Source of the DNA: ZC4RG30 sp963812195
Lineage (GTDB): Bacteria; Pseudomonadota; Gammaproteobacteria; Steroidobacterales; Steroidobacteraceae
Length of the DNA stretch: 64,000 nucleotides
NCBI GenBank assembly: GCA_963812195.1
Contig: CAWEUI010000022.1
Location: forward strand, 69,283 to 133,282
Reading direction: 5' to 3'
Shown here: piece by piece, positions 1-10,226 of the stretch
Layout: every line of letters starts with the position of its first letter
Numbering within the stretch: the stretch's first letter is position 1
The notes under the pieces: generated by a model
Database searches by the model: none
Told to the model about the DNA's origin: nothing
What the model saw: only the letters and a program-made list of their open reading frames with translations
Made by a program: the position numbers and the translations under genes

Positions 1-103
1 TCTCGTCCAGGTCGATCAGCAATAGTCCGGAATGGTGACGCAACACACCCAGCGCGTCTTCGGGAGCGACGTCGAATTGATATGCTGTAGAGGTGTCGAT
101 CAT
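1..103 (-). CDS. 5' fragment of an unidentified gene, cut by the window edge
   Basis: Thirty-four codons are visible, reading leftward from an ATG at 103-101 to the window edge. An in-frame TGA at 154-152 and the lack of another start codon between it and the ATG support this start, although no strong ribosome binding site is visible. The last visible residues read LLLIDLDE. This would fit the first motif (DxDxT) of a HAD-family phosphatase domain, but the diagnostic next residue is outside the window. The gene diverges from the flippase gene. I do not assign a function; the HAD idea is a weak inference. Confidence 0.4.
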   Translation of the reverse strand, partial: MIDTSTAYQFDVAPEDALGVLRHHSGLLLIDLDE

Positions 104-583
104 ATGCTCGAGACTGCGAATGGCCCAAAAGGTTCTGTCGCGCGATTCGCATCAGCAGATCATTGGATCGGCTACGGTGATCACAGGAAGACACTTGAAG
201 TCTTTGCCACCCGGATCATTCCAATGCGTTAGCCGTCACTGGCCGACATGTGGTCGACGCGTTGCAGAGTTTACCCAAACGGAATGGCTGACTTGCGCTC
301 ATCGTATGAGCGGCAAGTTAAGAAATATTTACCCGAGAGCATGTCCTTGCTGCAACCAATCGTTGGGCAGGCCGGGCGGTGGCTGATACGCGGTTCCAGC
401 CACGATTGCAACATTGACATTCCGCTGGCAGCCGTTCCCGAGTGCGGATGGCGATTTTGCCCATTGCCGCCCGCGGGATCGTGCGAATTGAGTCGCACGC
501 CGCGTGCCGGGAGCTTGACCCTCCTTGGCGGAACACCGCATTCTCGATTCTTCCCCGCCAGACGGGGTCGTTAGAGTCTGGCA
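104..583. other. intergenic region between divergent genes, no convincing gene
   Basis: About 480 bases separate the left-edge minus-strand gene from the flippase gene. Short open frames exist on both strands but none shows family-like composition or a good ribosome binding site. It presumably holds the promoters of both divergent genes, but I could not pick out a convincing -35/-10 pair. Confidence 0.5.
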
Positions 584-2071
584 ATGCGCCACGAATACTT
601 CGAAGAATCAAAGCCCAGCGATGACCTGCATCGCAGGTCCTTGCGTGGCGGGGCTGTTTCAATGATCGCCCAGGGCGGCAACGTCCTGCTGCAGATCGGA
701 TCGACCATCGTTCTTGCGCGCATTCTGATACCCGAAGACTTCGGGCTTGTGGCCATGGTCGCCGCGATGACCGGGTTCGCGTCGATCTTCATTGATCTTG
801 GCACTCGCGACGCGGTAGCCCAGCGCGGACACATAAGCGAGGGCGAGGCGAGCGCGCTCTTCTGGATTACCTTCGGGGTGGGGTTGGCGTTCACCATCAT
901 CATCGCGCTTTGTGCACCACTGTTCGCACGCTTCTACGGGGAACCGCGCCTCGTATCCATTGCGATTGTGATGTCGCTTACTTTCGTACTCCCCGGACTG
1001 TTCTTCCAGCAGTACGCCCTCATGCGGCGTGCGCTCATGTTCCGCAAGCTCGCGATAATCGACTTGAGTGGCAACCTGCTGGCTACCATCTGTTCCATCG
1101 CACTTGCCTACTCGGGATTTGATTACTGGGCGCTGGTCTGGAAGCCGGTGCTTGCGGCATTGTTCATCGGAACAGGAGTCTGGATATCGTGTGGCTGGTT
1201 GCCAGGCCGACCGACATTCACACGCACCGTAAAGGAACTGCTGGGTTTTGGATTGAATGTAACCGGCTTCACGGTTACCGACTATGTGGCCAGGTCAGTG
1301 GACCGTGTTGCACTTGGCTATACCGTTGGACCGACTCAACTCGGCTACTATCAGAATGCATTCACGGTCTACGACAATGCCCTGAACACCTGTTCACTTC
1401 ACAATGTCGCCACCGCAACATTGAGCAAGCTGCGCAGTGATGGGGAGACGTTGAAGCGGGCATGGTCCACGGCGATCTCCTCGCTCGCCTACTTTGCGGC
1501 CCCGGCATTTGCGATTCTGGCCGTCGTCGGCCACGACTTGGTGGTGGTGCTGCTGGGCAGGAAGTGGGAGGCGGCCGGCGCAATTCTGAGCGTCCTTGCC
1601 CTGCGCGGACCTGCACATGTCGTCGAACGCACGCTCGGCTGGCTACATGTCACCGCCGGTCGACCTGAGCGCTGGCGCCACTGGGGCGTATTCAACTGCG
1701 CCGCCACCGTCGTGGCTCTCCTCTGCGGCCTGCCTTTTGGTGCAATTGGTGTGGCAGCCGCCTACGCGGTGCTTACCACGCTGCTGTCGGTACCGGCAAT
1801 TGTGTACGCCGGCAAGCCGCTCGGGATCGGCATTGGAGATGTCTTGAGGGCGGTCGGCCGGCAGATCGGCGTCGCCCTTGGAATCGCGGCGTTCGGCTTC
1901 GCGGTCCGCTTCTCGCTGCTGGAGCATACGGCACCGCTTGCCCGCCTGTTCATCCTGAGCGGCCTGTGCGGTGGAGTCTACCTCGCGATCATGACGCTCG
2001 GCTTTCGCATGACAAAGCCGCTGAGCGTAGCAGCCTCCCTGGTCCGGCGCCGCACACCCAAGGTCGGCTGA
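584..2071 (+). CDS. Wzx-type polysaccharide flippase (lipopolysaccharide biosynthesis protein)
   Basis: The 495-residue protein is a polytopic inner-membrane protein of the MATE/MVF superfamily, PST (WzxC-like) branch. These proteins flip undecaprenyl-linked oligosaccharide units to the periplasm for polymerisation. About twelve or more hydrophobic segments alternate with short charged loops. The N-terminal pattern, an amphipathic stretch with SLRGGAVSMIAQGGNVLLQ followed by ARILIPEDFGLVAM, is typical of the family. The length fits the usual 470-500 residues. It opens a plus-strand run of exopolysaccharide genes (GT2, amidotransferase, GT4). Recognition is by sequence pattern; the substrate cannot be inferred. 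Confidence 0.85.
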   Translation: MRHEYFEESKPSDDLHRRSLRGGAVSMIAQGGNVLLQIGSTIVLARILIPEDFGLVAMVAAMTGFASIFIDLGTRDAVAQRGHISEGEASALFWITFGVGLAFTIIIALCAPLFARFYGEPRLVSIAIVMSLTFVLPGLFFQQYALMRRALMFRKLAIIDLSGNLLATICSIALAYSGFDYWALVWKPVLAALFIGTGVWISCGWLPGRPTFTRTVKELLGFGLNVTGFTVTDYVARSVDRVALGYTVGPTQLGYYQNAFTVYDNALNTCSLHNVATATLSKLRSDGETLKRAWSTAISSLAYFAAPAFAILAVVGHDLVVVLLGRKWEAAGAILSVLALRGPAHVVERTLGWLHVTAGRPERWRHWGVFNCAATVVALLCGLPFGAIGVAAAYAVLTTLLSVPAIVYAGKPLGIGIGDVLRAVGRQIGVALGIAAFGFAVRFSLLEHTAPLARLFILSGLCGGVYLAIMTLGFRMTKPLSVAASLVRRRTPKVG

Positions 2072-2248
2072 TCCGGGTGAGTTGGTCGCCGGGGCAATTT
2101 GAGACCAAAATCTCACTCCGATGCGCTACCGTCGCCCCGATGACCGGATTCGGTGGCGGGCGGACGGGAAAAGTGATTCGATGCGCGTTTGGAGTCTTCT
2201 CCTGGCGCATCCGCCAGGCAGTTTCCGCACCTGGAGAGTAGAGCTCAA

Positions 2249-3211
2249 GTGTCGAATCGCAGGTATGTACTCATTTCGCCATGTCGTGACGAAGCGGCGT
2301 ACATGCGCCGGACGCTGGACAGCGTCATGGCACAGAGCGTTCCACCGACGCTCTGGGTCGTGATAGACGACGGATCCACGGACGACACTCCGGCAATTCT
2401 GGAAAGCTATCGCGAGCGCATGCCCTACCTGCGGGTCGTGCGTCGCACGGATCGCGGCAAGCGCAGTGTCGGGCCGGGGGTGATCGAAGCCTTCTATGCC
2501 GGCCTGGATACGGTCTCTCTGGACGACTTCGATTACGTGTGCAAGCTGGATCTGGATCTGGATCTGCCACCGCGATACTTCGAGATCCTCATGGAGCGAA
2601 TGGAGGCAAATCCCAGGCTGGGCACTTCGTCGGGGAAGCCCTACTTCATAGCTCCCGGCAACGGGGACATGGTCGCGGAGGTGTGCGGCGACGAAATGTC
2701 GGTGGGAATGACGAAGTTTTACCGGGTCCAGTGCTTCCGCGAGATCGGCGGATTCGTGCGCCAGGTCATGTGGGATGGCATCGACTGTCATCGCTGCCGC
2801 ATGCTCGGCTGGGTTGCCGAGAGCCTGGACCAGGAAGCGCTGCGATTCATCCATTTGCGCCCGATGGGGTCGAGCCAGAAGGGCATCTGGACCGGACGCG
2901 TCCGATTCGGGTACGGCCAATACTTCATGGGCAGTTCCCCCATCTATTTTCTGGCCAGCGCAATCTTCAGAATTCCAAAGCACCCTGCGGTCGTCGGTAC
3001 GATCGCGATGCTGTGGGGCTACGTTCGTAGCGCCCTGCAGCGTGCCGCACGCTACGAGGATCCCGAGTTCCGCAAATTCCTGAGGCGCTACCAAATGGCA
3101 TGTCTGCGGATGGGCAAGAACCGGGCAACCCGCATGTTCAATGAATCCCAGGCGTCGGTCTGGCTGGCGAGGGAAAAGCCTGCAGTGCGAGCAAGCGCGG
3201 ATCCTGCATGA
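2249..3211 (+). CDS. GT2-family glycosyltransferase
   Basis: A 320-residue GT-A fold glycosyltransferase. The N-terminus YVLISPCRDEAAYMRRTLDS and VVIDDGSTDDTPAILE are the standard nucleotide-sugar binding start of GT2 enzymes. The metal-binding DxD region appears as an extended KLDLDLDLPPRYF around residue 110. The C-terminal part lacks clear membrane helices except a short hydrophobic stretch near SSPIYFLASAIF. I chose the GTG at 2249 because GGAG lies at 2233-2236, about twelve bases upstream. An ATG at 2189 would add a poorly conserved 20-residue leader. It lies 46 bases before the amidotransferase start and probably acts in assembling the exopolysaccharide repeat unit. Donor and acceptor are unknown. 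Confidence 0.8.
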   Translation: MSNRRYVLISPCRDEAAYMRRTLDSVMAQSVPPTLWVVIDDGSTDDTPAILESYRERMPYLRVVRRTDRGKRSVGPGVIEAFYAGLDTVSLDDFDYVCKLDLDLDLPPRYFEILMERMEANPRLGTSSGKPYFIAPGNGDMVAEVCGDEMSVGMTKFYRVQCFREIGGFVRQVMWDGIDCHRCRMLGWVAESLDQEALRFIHLRPMGSSQKGIWTGRVRFGYGQYFMGSSPIYFLASAIFRIPKHPAVVGTIAMLWGYVRSALQRAARYEDPEFRKFLRRYQMACLRMGKNRATRMFNESQASVWLAREKPAVRASADPA

Positions 3212-3257
3212 TCCGATTGGCGTCGAGGCGGCACGGAGCCGCGAAGGGGCTCGCCTG

Positions 3258-5246
3258 ATGTGCGGGATTGCGGGGGCAGTCGGGAATCTGTCGCAAACAT
3301 CCGGTGGTTCCGGCTGGGATCGCGAGAGCGTTGCGGGCTGTGTTGCCCGGATCAGTGACGCCATTCGTCATCGTGGTCCGGACGGCTCGGGGCAATGGAT
3401 CGCCGAATCCGCCGAAGTTGCGTTCGCCCATCGTCGACTCGCCATTATCGACCTGAGTGACGCCGGTGCCCAGCCGATGGTCGATGCCGCCTCCGGCTGC
3501 ATCATCACTTTCAACGGCGAAATCTACAATTTCATCGAGCTGCGTCAGGAGCTCGAGGCACTCGGACAGCGGTTTGTATCCACATCGGACACGGAGGTCG
3601 TACTGGCAGCCTACGTCCGCTGGGGCCTCGCCGTCGTACCGCGACTGCGCGGGATCTTTGCGATGGCGATCTGGGATCCGCGTTCGCGCTCGGTCCACCT
3701 GATTCGCGACCAGATGGGCATCAAACCCCTCTACTGGACGGTCGTGCGGGGTGGTCCGTTCAGGAACGATACCCTGCTGTTTTCCTCCGAAGTACGCGCC
3801 CTGCTTGCCAGCGGTGTGGTGCAGCGACGGCTGGATCCGGCCGGGGTCGCTTCGTATCTGTCGCAGGGCATCGTGATTGGGCCCGGCACCATAATCGAGG
3901 GCGTCAATCTGCTGCCCGCGGCGAGCATCCTCACCATCGGTCCGGACGGCGGCAGGACGCGCACCGAACCGGGAGCGTTTCACCGTTACTGGACGCTGCC
4001 TTCGAGCAGTGCCTCACGCACGACCGACGAGGAACTGCGTGATGAATTGGCAAAGACCGTCAAGATGCAGCTGGTTTCGGATGCGCCGCTCGGCGTCTTC
4101 CTCTCCGGTGGCGTCGACTCCAGCGCCGTGGCGACGCTGGCAAGCGAGGCGGCACCGGACGCAGTACATACCTTCACGATCGGCTTTGAGGAGGCAAGCC
4201 TGGACGAATCGCGGTACGCCGCAATGGTCGCGGCGGCGATCAAGAGCCGCCATACCATGGTTACCCTGCGCGAGTCCGACTTCGTCGGTCAGCTCTCCGA
4301 TGCGCTCTCGTCAATCGATCAGCCGACTTTCGACGCCATCAACACGTACTTCGTGAGTCGTGCGGCGCGCGAGGCCGGCATGACTGTGGCTCTGGCGGGA
4401 ACCGGCGGCGACGAGCTCTTCGGTGGCTATGCGAGCTTCGTGGAGCTGCCGAAGCTGATGCGCGGCACCGCCTGGCTGCCCGGTCGGGCACTTGATGGTG
4501 CCATTCGCGGTGTTTCGGCACTCGCCGGATACGCGTACTGGAACCTGAAGCGGCAATCGCCGCCGCAGACACGTTGGGGAAAAATCGCCGACGTGGCACG
4601 CGCTGCACACGATCTATTGGGTCTCTATCAAGTGTCCTACGCGTTGTTCACGCGTGAAACCCAGGCCCGACTTGCATCCGCAAGCATTCGCAAGGCCCAA
4701 CGCACACAGGATTTTGGCCTGCCCGCCGAGGTAGCCCGGCTCTGGCGCTCCCGCATCAAGGGAAGCGAGATACTGCACGCGGTGTCATTGCTGGAACTTT
4801 CCAGCTTCATCGGGGAGCGTCTGCTGCGCGACACCGACGCGGCAAGCATGGCCGTCGCCCTGGAAGCGCGTGTGCCGCTGCTCGATCACGTGCTTTGTGA
4901 AAAGGTCGCCGGCATTGACCCCGCGCGAAGGTTCTTTCCGGCACGCAGAAAGCAGCTTCTGCGGGACATCGCGCTTTCCGGCCTGGACCCGGCCATTTTC
5001 GACCGCCCGAAGTCCGGTTTCGTGCTGCCGATCGACGGCTGGGCCAGACGCAGCCTGCAACCGGAGATGGACCGCCTGCTCACGGACCCGGAGCTGGTGG
5101 GAGGCGTCGGGCTTTGCCCCGAAACCGTACGCACGCTGTGGAAGTCCTACCTGGCCGGAAAACCGGGGCTGCATTGGTCCCGGGTCTGGTCGATCTATGT
5201 ACTGCTGGCCTGGTCCCGTGACCATGGCGCGACGCTTGCCGCATGA
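3258..5246 (+). CDS. asnB: asparagine synthase (glutamine-hydrolysing) family amidotransferase
   Basis: The 662-residue protein has an N-terminal class II glutamine amidotransferase domain and a C-terminal ATP-pyrophosphatase (asparagine synthetase) domain. The ATG at 3258 is set by biology: the next codon is Cys (MCGIAGAVGN), and this cysteine must become the N-terminal nucleophile after Met removal. Longer in-frame starts upstream are therefore rejected. The synthetase P-loop SGGVDSSAVATLAS is present, as is GTGGDELFGGYASF. Such AsnB paralogues are regular members of XrtA/PEP-CTERM exopolysaccharide loci, where they are thought to amidate sugar carboxylates. Its place between two glycosyltransferases supports that role over free asparagine synthesis, but this is inference. 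Confidence 0.88.
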   Translation: MCGIAGAVGNLSQTSGGSGWDRESVAGCVARISDAIRHRGPDGSGQWIAESAEVAFAHRRLAIIDLSDAGAQPMVDAASGCIITFNGEIYNFIELRQELEALGQRFVSTSDTEVVLAAYVRWGLAVVPRLRGIFAMAIWDPRSRSVHLIRDQMGIKPLYWTVVRGGPFRNDTLLFSSEVRALLASGVVQRRLDPAGVASYLSQGIVIGPGTIIEGVNLLPAASILTIGPDGGRTRTEPGAFHRYWTLPSSSASRTTDEELRDELAKTVKMQLVSDAPLGVFLSGGVDSSAVATLASEAAPDAVHTFTIGFEEASLDESRYAAMVAAAIKSRHTMVTLRESDFVGQLSDALSSIDQPTFDAINTYFVSRAAREAGMTVALAGTGGDELFGGYASFVELPKLMRGTAWLPGRALDGAIRGVSALAGYAYWNLKRQSPPQTRWGKIADVARAAHDLLGLYQVSYALFTRETQARLASASIRKAQRTQDFGLPAEVARLWRSRIKGSEILHAVSLLELSSFIGERLLRDTDAASMAVALEARVPLLDHVLCEKVAGIDPARRFFPARRKQLLRDIALSGLDPAIFDRPKSGFVLPIDGWARRSLQPEMDRLLTDPELVGGVGLCPETVRTLWKSYLAGKPGLHWSRVWSIYVLLAWSRDHGATLAA

Positions 5247-5267
5247 ACGCACTGACGGAGAGGGCAA

Positions 5268-6543
5268 ATGTCGGTGATCCCTGAGCGTCTCAGCGTGTTG
5301 TTCATTTCCCCGATGGCGCCAAGTCCGCCGCAATTCGGAGCACAGGCACGAACTCACGGCTTGCTCAGTCATCTCGGGCAACGCCACGACATACATGCGC
5401 TCATTCTCCATGAGGATGTTGATACACCAGATGTCAGCGGCCCGGCGATGCGCAGCTATTGCAGGGAAGTGACATTTGTCCGCAATCCCAAGGGCGCCTC
5501 GGGGTGGCGACGCCGCCTTCTGCAGTTTCGCTCCTGGTGTTCGCGACGCAGCTTTCAGCGGCATCAGTCAGCAGTTCCCGAGTTTGAAAAGCAGCTCAAT
5601 CGCGTTCTGGACAATCAACGTTTCGACGTCGTGTTCGTGAATTTTCCGCACCTTGCCCACTATGACCTTCGGCGTTCACCGGAAGGGGCTGCTCCGCCAG
5701 TAGTAATCATCGATTCACACGATATTCACTACGATCTGGCACGCCAGATTTCCAGGAGCAATGCACCGTTCGGACGTCGATTGCACGCTGCCCTGAATTG
5801 GCAAAAGCTGATGCGTGAGGAACTGACGGCATACAGCGAGGCCGATGGTGTCTGTGTTTGCAGCGATGCCGACAGGCTGCGGCTCGCGACGGACGCTCCA
5901 GCGGCTTCGACTTTCATCATCCCGAATGCCGCGGACGTCGAGTATTTCCAGCCACGAGACTCCTACCCCAGGGGCGACGGGCGGACGGTCCTCTTCTTCG
6001 GCTTGCTGTCGACCATTCCAAACCAGGATGGTGTCCAGTACTTCCTGCGCGAGATCTGGCCGCGAATATTTGCGGCACGCCCCGGATTCACGGTTCGTCG
6101 TGATCGGGGCCAAACCTTCCGCGGCGCTGCTGGCGCAGGCCGGATCCGGCATCGAAATCGTGGGGCCGGTCGAAGATCTGCGACCACACCTGGCGGCCGC
6201 GACCGTCATAGTGGTGCCGCTGCGGCTTGGCAGCGGCACACGCCTCAAGATCCTTGAAGCCTGGGCCATGGCGCGTCCGGTGGTGTCGACTTCCCTGGGC
6301 GCCGAAGGACTCGACGCCACGCCCGAACAGCACTTGCTGCTCGCCAACCTTCCCGGTGATTTCGGCGACGCCGTGCTGCGCATTCTGGGCGACCCCGATC
6401 TTGCGAACAGGCTGGGACACGGCGGTCGCGAACTGGTGGCGGAGCGCTATTCGTGGAAAGGAACAGCGGTAACTCTCGAGACTTTCTTCAGGGAGACGCT
6501 CGCCAACCGGCGCCCTGCACCCGGGCGGCAGCAGTTGTCCTAG
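5268..6543 (+). CDS. GT4-family (group 1) glycosyltransferase, frame broken once
   Basis: The first reading frame (5268 to about 6090) encodes the N-terminal Rossmann domain, starting VLFISPMAPSPPQFGAQART, and the beginning of the second domain (VLFFGLLSTIPNQDGVQYFL). The frame then changes by one base near 6085-6098. The other frame continues with FVVIGAKPSAALLAQ, the conserved loop VPLRLGSGTRLKILEAWAM, and the family-typical PVVSTSLGAEGL. Together they make a normal GT-B enzyme of about 424 residues ending at 6543. GGAGAGG just before the ATG supports the start. It follows the amidotransferase by 21 bases. The break is probably a sequencing indel, since both halves are well conserved. Confidence 0.8.
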
Positions 6544-6606
6544 GGCTCCGGCATCGGGCGCGGAGGGATCCCGCTCCACTCTGGCCGCACAGAACAGGAT
6601 CTCCCT

Positions 6607-7365
6607 TCATTCGGCTGGAGAGGCCCCACGAAGCACAAACCTGCTGTGGCGAAGCTGCGAAAAGAAACGGGGCCCTCGCAGCAGGTAACGTCGAGCCAGC
6701 CGGCGCGGGTTCTGGGAGAGCCGGAAGAACCATTCGAGGCCTGCCTTCTGCATCCACACCGGTGCCCGCCGCTCCATACCGGTCAGGAAATTCAGCGACG
6801 CTCCGATGCAAAGTGCCAGACCACGCGCCACGCCGCGCGAAGCAAGCGAGTGCGCCACCATTTCCTGCTGCGGCGAACCGACAGCCAGAAAGCAGTAGCG
6901 AAAGGGACTGTGCCTTTCAACGAACTGCAGACATGCCTCCACTTCTGCCGGATCATGTATGAAGCCCATCGGGGGGTTGTAGTGCTGCAGCCCCGCAGTC
7001 CAAACTTCCGGGCAAGCAGTCCGGCCTGTTCGTTGCTGGCGCCGATCAGCACGATGCGGTCGTCCGGGGCAATCGTCCGGGAGAACAGTGCCGCGGTCAG
7101 ATCCGACCCTGCACACACCGGCAACCGTGCGCCAGTCGTGATCCGGATCACACGGGCGGCAACACCGGCTGTCCAGCAGAACAAAGGCAGCCGCCCGATA
7201 CAGGTCCCGAAAGGCCGGATCATCGTGGAACCGAATCATGTGATCGACATTTGGCGTGACGACAAATCCGAAGCGGTCCGTGCCGTATGCGGCCGCCACC
7301 TTCAGAAATTGCGGCAGGTCGAAATTGTCGATGGTGTGAACCACTTCACTCTTGACAGAATTCAT
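6607..7365 (-). CDS. WecG/TagA/CpsF-family glycosyltransferase, two compensating frame breaks
   Basis: The family (GT26) transfers N-acetylmannosamine-type sugars to lipid-linked acceptors. The frame from 7365 gives the expected start with FGFVVTPNVDHMIRF and FVLLDS. Near 7170 the coding signal moves to another frame (GVAARVIRITTGARLPVCAG, SDLTAALFS, DRIVLIGASNEQAGLLARKF). It returns near 6995, at a run of four G, to finish with HYNPPMGFIHDP, FLAVGSPQQEMVAHSL and the C-terminal GLEWFFRLSQNPRRLARRYL. Because the two shifts cancel, an open frame of 252 codons exists, but its central third is out of register. The corrected protein has the usual family length. It converges with the GT4 gene. Confidence 0.8.
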   Translation of the reverse strand: MNSVKSEVVHTIDNFDLPQFLKVAAAYGTDRFGFVVTPNVDHMIRFHDDPAFRDLYRAAAFVLLDSRCCRPCDPDHDWRTVAGVCRVGSDRGTVLPDDCPGRPHRADRRQQRTGRTACPEVWTAGLQHYNPPMGFIHDPAEVEACLQFVERHSPFRYCFLAVGSPQQEMVAHSLASRGVARGLALCIGASLNFLTGMERRAPVWMQKAGLEWFFRLSQNPRRLARRYLLRGPRFFSQLRHSRFVLRGASPAE

Positions 7366-7574
7366 CGATTCGACACCACACCATGAGTCAGGCGTTCAGG
7401 CACGCGGTTCATTCTCCGGATGATCACATGATATTTCCCAAGCATGTTTTGAAACCTATAACATAGCGAGGACTGCAATTCTCACGACTGGTCTGTCTCC
7501 TTGGAAGAGATCAATTCCGATATCGAGAGGACGGTACAGGCAGCTGGCGGGGCGAAAGAACCTGGCGCTCACAG

Positions 7575-9220
7575 ATGTCGCTGACTGGATCCGACAACCT
7601 GCCCGAGCGGGCACTGACCGCACGCATCTGCATCATTGGCGCGGGAGCCGCCGGCATAACGCTGGCCTGTGAACTGGATCGCAGTGGCTTCGACGTCCTG
7701 TTGCTGGAAGCAGGCGAGCTGGATTCAAAGACCGCCACATCGGAATACTACCGCGGCGAGGCAACAGCTCCGCACCCGGATCCGACGCAGTATCGCCGGG
7801 TCAGGTTTGGAGGAACCACCGGCGTGTGGGGTGGCCGTTGCCTGCCGTTCGACCCCATCGATTTCGAACGACGGGATGACGTGCAATCGCCGGGATGGCC
7901 CATCCCTTACGAGGAACTCGCTTCATACTATCCACGTGCCCTGGAGCTATGCGACGCGGGGCGCGATGAATTCACCATCGATGCCGCGCTCCGGAATCCC
8001 GCACCACTGATCGGTGGGCTGGATGGCGGCGGACAGGCTGCTTGCCGGCCAGATCGAGCGCTACAGCCTGCCCACCGATTTCGGGCGTCGATACCGGGCA
8101 CAGATTCGTGAGTCAACGAATGTTTCGGCCCGGGTCGGACTGCGCTGCCTGCGGCTCGTCAAGGCACCAGGCGAAGACCGCATCGAAGCGGCCGAGGTCG
8201 TGGATCGCAACAAGCGTCGCCACCAGGTCCGGGCGGACGTCTTCGTCCTCGCGACCGGTGGTCTGGAAGCGCCGCGTCTGCTCATGGCCTCCGCTCCGGA
8301 TTCCGGCTTCGGCAATCTGGGGGACTGCCTCGGGCGGTATTACATGTGCCACTTCGAATGCACTTCCGGTCGGTTGATTCCGCAGGGCGCCCGGGTGGTC
8401 TTCGATTTCGAGAAGACGCGCGACGGCGTGTATTGCCGTCGGCAACTGCGTTTCCGGCCGGAAGTACTTCGGGAACAACGCCTGTTGAACATGGCGTTCC
8501 GCCTGCACTTTCCGAGCTATTCGGACGCGAGCCATGGCAGCGGGGTCATGTCCACCATCTTTCTTGCGAAGTCGGTGTTGATCCCCGAATACCGCTCGAT
8601 CCTGCAGCATGGCCCGTACAACGTCACCTCACCGACGCTGTCGCACGTTGGAAATGTGTTGCGTGACATACCGGGAATCCTGAGGTTTGCGGGCGACTGG
8701 CTGTTTCGCATGAAGCTGGCTCGCCGCAAACTGCCATATACACTGGTGCCAAACGCCGACGGCAGCTTTCCCCTCGAGTTCAACTCGGAGCAGGTACCAC
8801 TCGCCGGGAATCGCGTGTCATTGCTTGCCGACAGGGACTCCGACGGCATGCCGCGACTGGGCATCCACTGGCGCCTGAGCGACATCGACCTCGATTCGGC
8901 GATGCGCGGCTTCGTGCTGCTGCGAGAGACGCTCAACGGAAGTGGCGTGGCCAGACTCGAGGTGGATGAAAGCACGTCTCGCCGAGCAACTGGCGAATGC
9001 ACCTCCATTGGGAGGGCACCATATCGGAACTACCCGGATGGCAGCGAGTTCCCGGCAGGGAGTCGTTGATTCCAACAGCGCTGTCTTCGGGTTGCCGAAC
9101 CTGTTCGTCGTCAGTTCCTCGGTGTTCCCGACGAGCAGTCACGCCAACCCAACGCTCACCATCGTTGCACTTGCCGTGCGCCTGGCCCGTCACCTGCGAA
9201 AGCAGCTCGGCGGTACGTAG
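7575..9220 (+). CDS. GMC-family FAD-dependent oxidoreductase, frame broken twice
   Basis: The first frame from 7575 has the FAD-binding dinucleotide motif ICIIGAGAAGITLACELDRS and the GMC signature region FGGTTGVWGGRCLPFDPIDF. Near 8025-8040 the frame moves to one carrying QIERYSLPTDFGRRYR, VLATGGLEAPRLLM and most of the substrate domain. Near 8970 it moves again to GGHHIGTTRM and NLFVVSSSVFPTSSHANPTL, the conserved GMC C-terminal domain, ending at 9220. The corrected length is about 548 residues. GMC enzymes oxidise alcohols, often sugars or polyols. Its location within the exopolysaccharide genes suggests oxidation of a sugar precursor, which is inference. The upstream 200 bases (7366-7574) are AT-richer and serve the divergent WecG-like gene as well. 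Confidence 0.8.
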
Positions 9221-9236
9221 CCTACGGCAACCTGGT

Positions 9237-10208
9237 TCATGTCCTGCCTCCGGAACGAAACCACGCCGCCGTTTCCTCCAGTCCGTCCTGCAGCGGGCGG
9301 AATCGCAGATCCAGCTCTGCCATGGCCTTGTCGACCTGGAGACGGATGTCCTGTCTGCAAAGTTGCAGCAACCACGGCCGGATAGCCTCATGGCTACGCC
9401 ACGGATTGGCCTTTCCCAGCAGCCGCTCGGCCACCTTCAGCGGCGGCCCGAAGAGGTACAACTCGGCGGCCAGACGGGTCCGCGAGATTTGCCGCACAGG
9501 CGCTGCGCCCAATGCCCGCGCATATTGCTCGAAGTACCCGTTCCAGGTTGGCGGGGACGGGTCTCCCAGATTGTAGGCTTGCCCGCCCGCGCCAGGCAGT
9601 TCCGCGGCTCGAACCACCGCTGCGGCCACGTCGTCAACGTGCACGAGATTGCACACACCCCTGCCCTGCTCTCCGAGGTCGCCGAGCCGTCGTTCCACCA
9701 GCAGTCGGGCAATCCGCTCGCTCCACCAGGGGCTGCCAGGACCATAGACGACTCCCGGTCTCAATCTTGTGACGGTGGAGAAGCCGGCGGCAAGCCCGTC
9801 GATCAGCGCCTTGGCCCGACTGTATGAGTCGACATCACCAAGCAGCGGCGCCGTCTCGCTCACGGTGCCGGTGGCGGAACCATAGGCGGACAAACTGCTC
9901 AGATAGACCACACGCGGGGGAGATCTGGAGCCCTGGACCGCGGCGAGCAACGCCTGACCGCTGCGAACGATCTGGTCCGGTTCCCCGGCCACGGAGCTGA
10001 TGACCACGGGTACCGTGGCAATGGCGTCTTCGAGCGCGCGCTGGTCGGTGGCATCCAGAACGATTCGCTCCACATCGTCCGGAAACGCGGCATTGCGGAT
10101 CCCGCGACTGGCAGCAATGGGTCGGGCCCAATCCGTGGCAACAAGCGCCGCGACAATGCGCCGCCCGATGAATCCACCCGCACCCAGAACCAGAACGGAT
10201 TTGCGCAT
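9237..10208 (-). CDS. NAD-dependent epimerase/dehydratase family protein
   Basis: A 323-residue extended short-chain dehydrogenase. The N-terminal VLVLGAGGFIGRRIVAAL is the GxxGxxG NAD(P)-binding motif. YLSSLSAYG followed downstream by YSRAKALID gives the serine and YxxxK catalytic pattern. RLRPGVVYGPGSPWW and VHVDDVAAAVVRAAEL are standard for nucleotide-sugar epimerases or dehydratases. It is convergent with the GMC oxidoreductase and upstream of no obvious partner except the co-directional acyltransferase 18 bases away. A role in making or modifying an activated sugar for the polysaccharide is likely; the exact substrate cannot be read from the sequence. Confidence 0.82.
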   Translation of the reverse strand: MRKSVLVLGAGGFIGRRIVAALVATDWARPIAASRGIRNAAFPDDVERIVLDATDQRALEDAIATVPVVISSVAGEPDQIVRSGQALLAAVQGSRSPPRVVYLSSLSAYGSATGTVSETAPLLGDVDSYSRAKALIDGLAAGFSTVTRLRPGVVYGPGSPWWSERIARLLVERRLGDLGEQGRGVCNLVHVDDVAAAVVRAAELPGAGGQAYNLGDPSPPTWNGYFEQYARALGAAPVRQISRTRLAAELYLFGPPLKVAERLLGKANPWRSHEAIRPWLLQLCRQDIRLQVDKAMAELDLRFRPLQDGLEETAAWFRSGGRT

Positions 10209-10226
10209 CGCTAGAGAGCACCCGGA

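Noticed and set aside
5268..9220. Calling the broken GT4, WecG-like and GMC genes true pseudogenes.
   Set aside because: The same kind of single-base break is found in core genes across the window, so assembly error is the simpler explanation.
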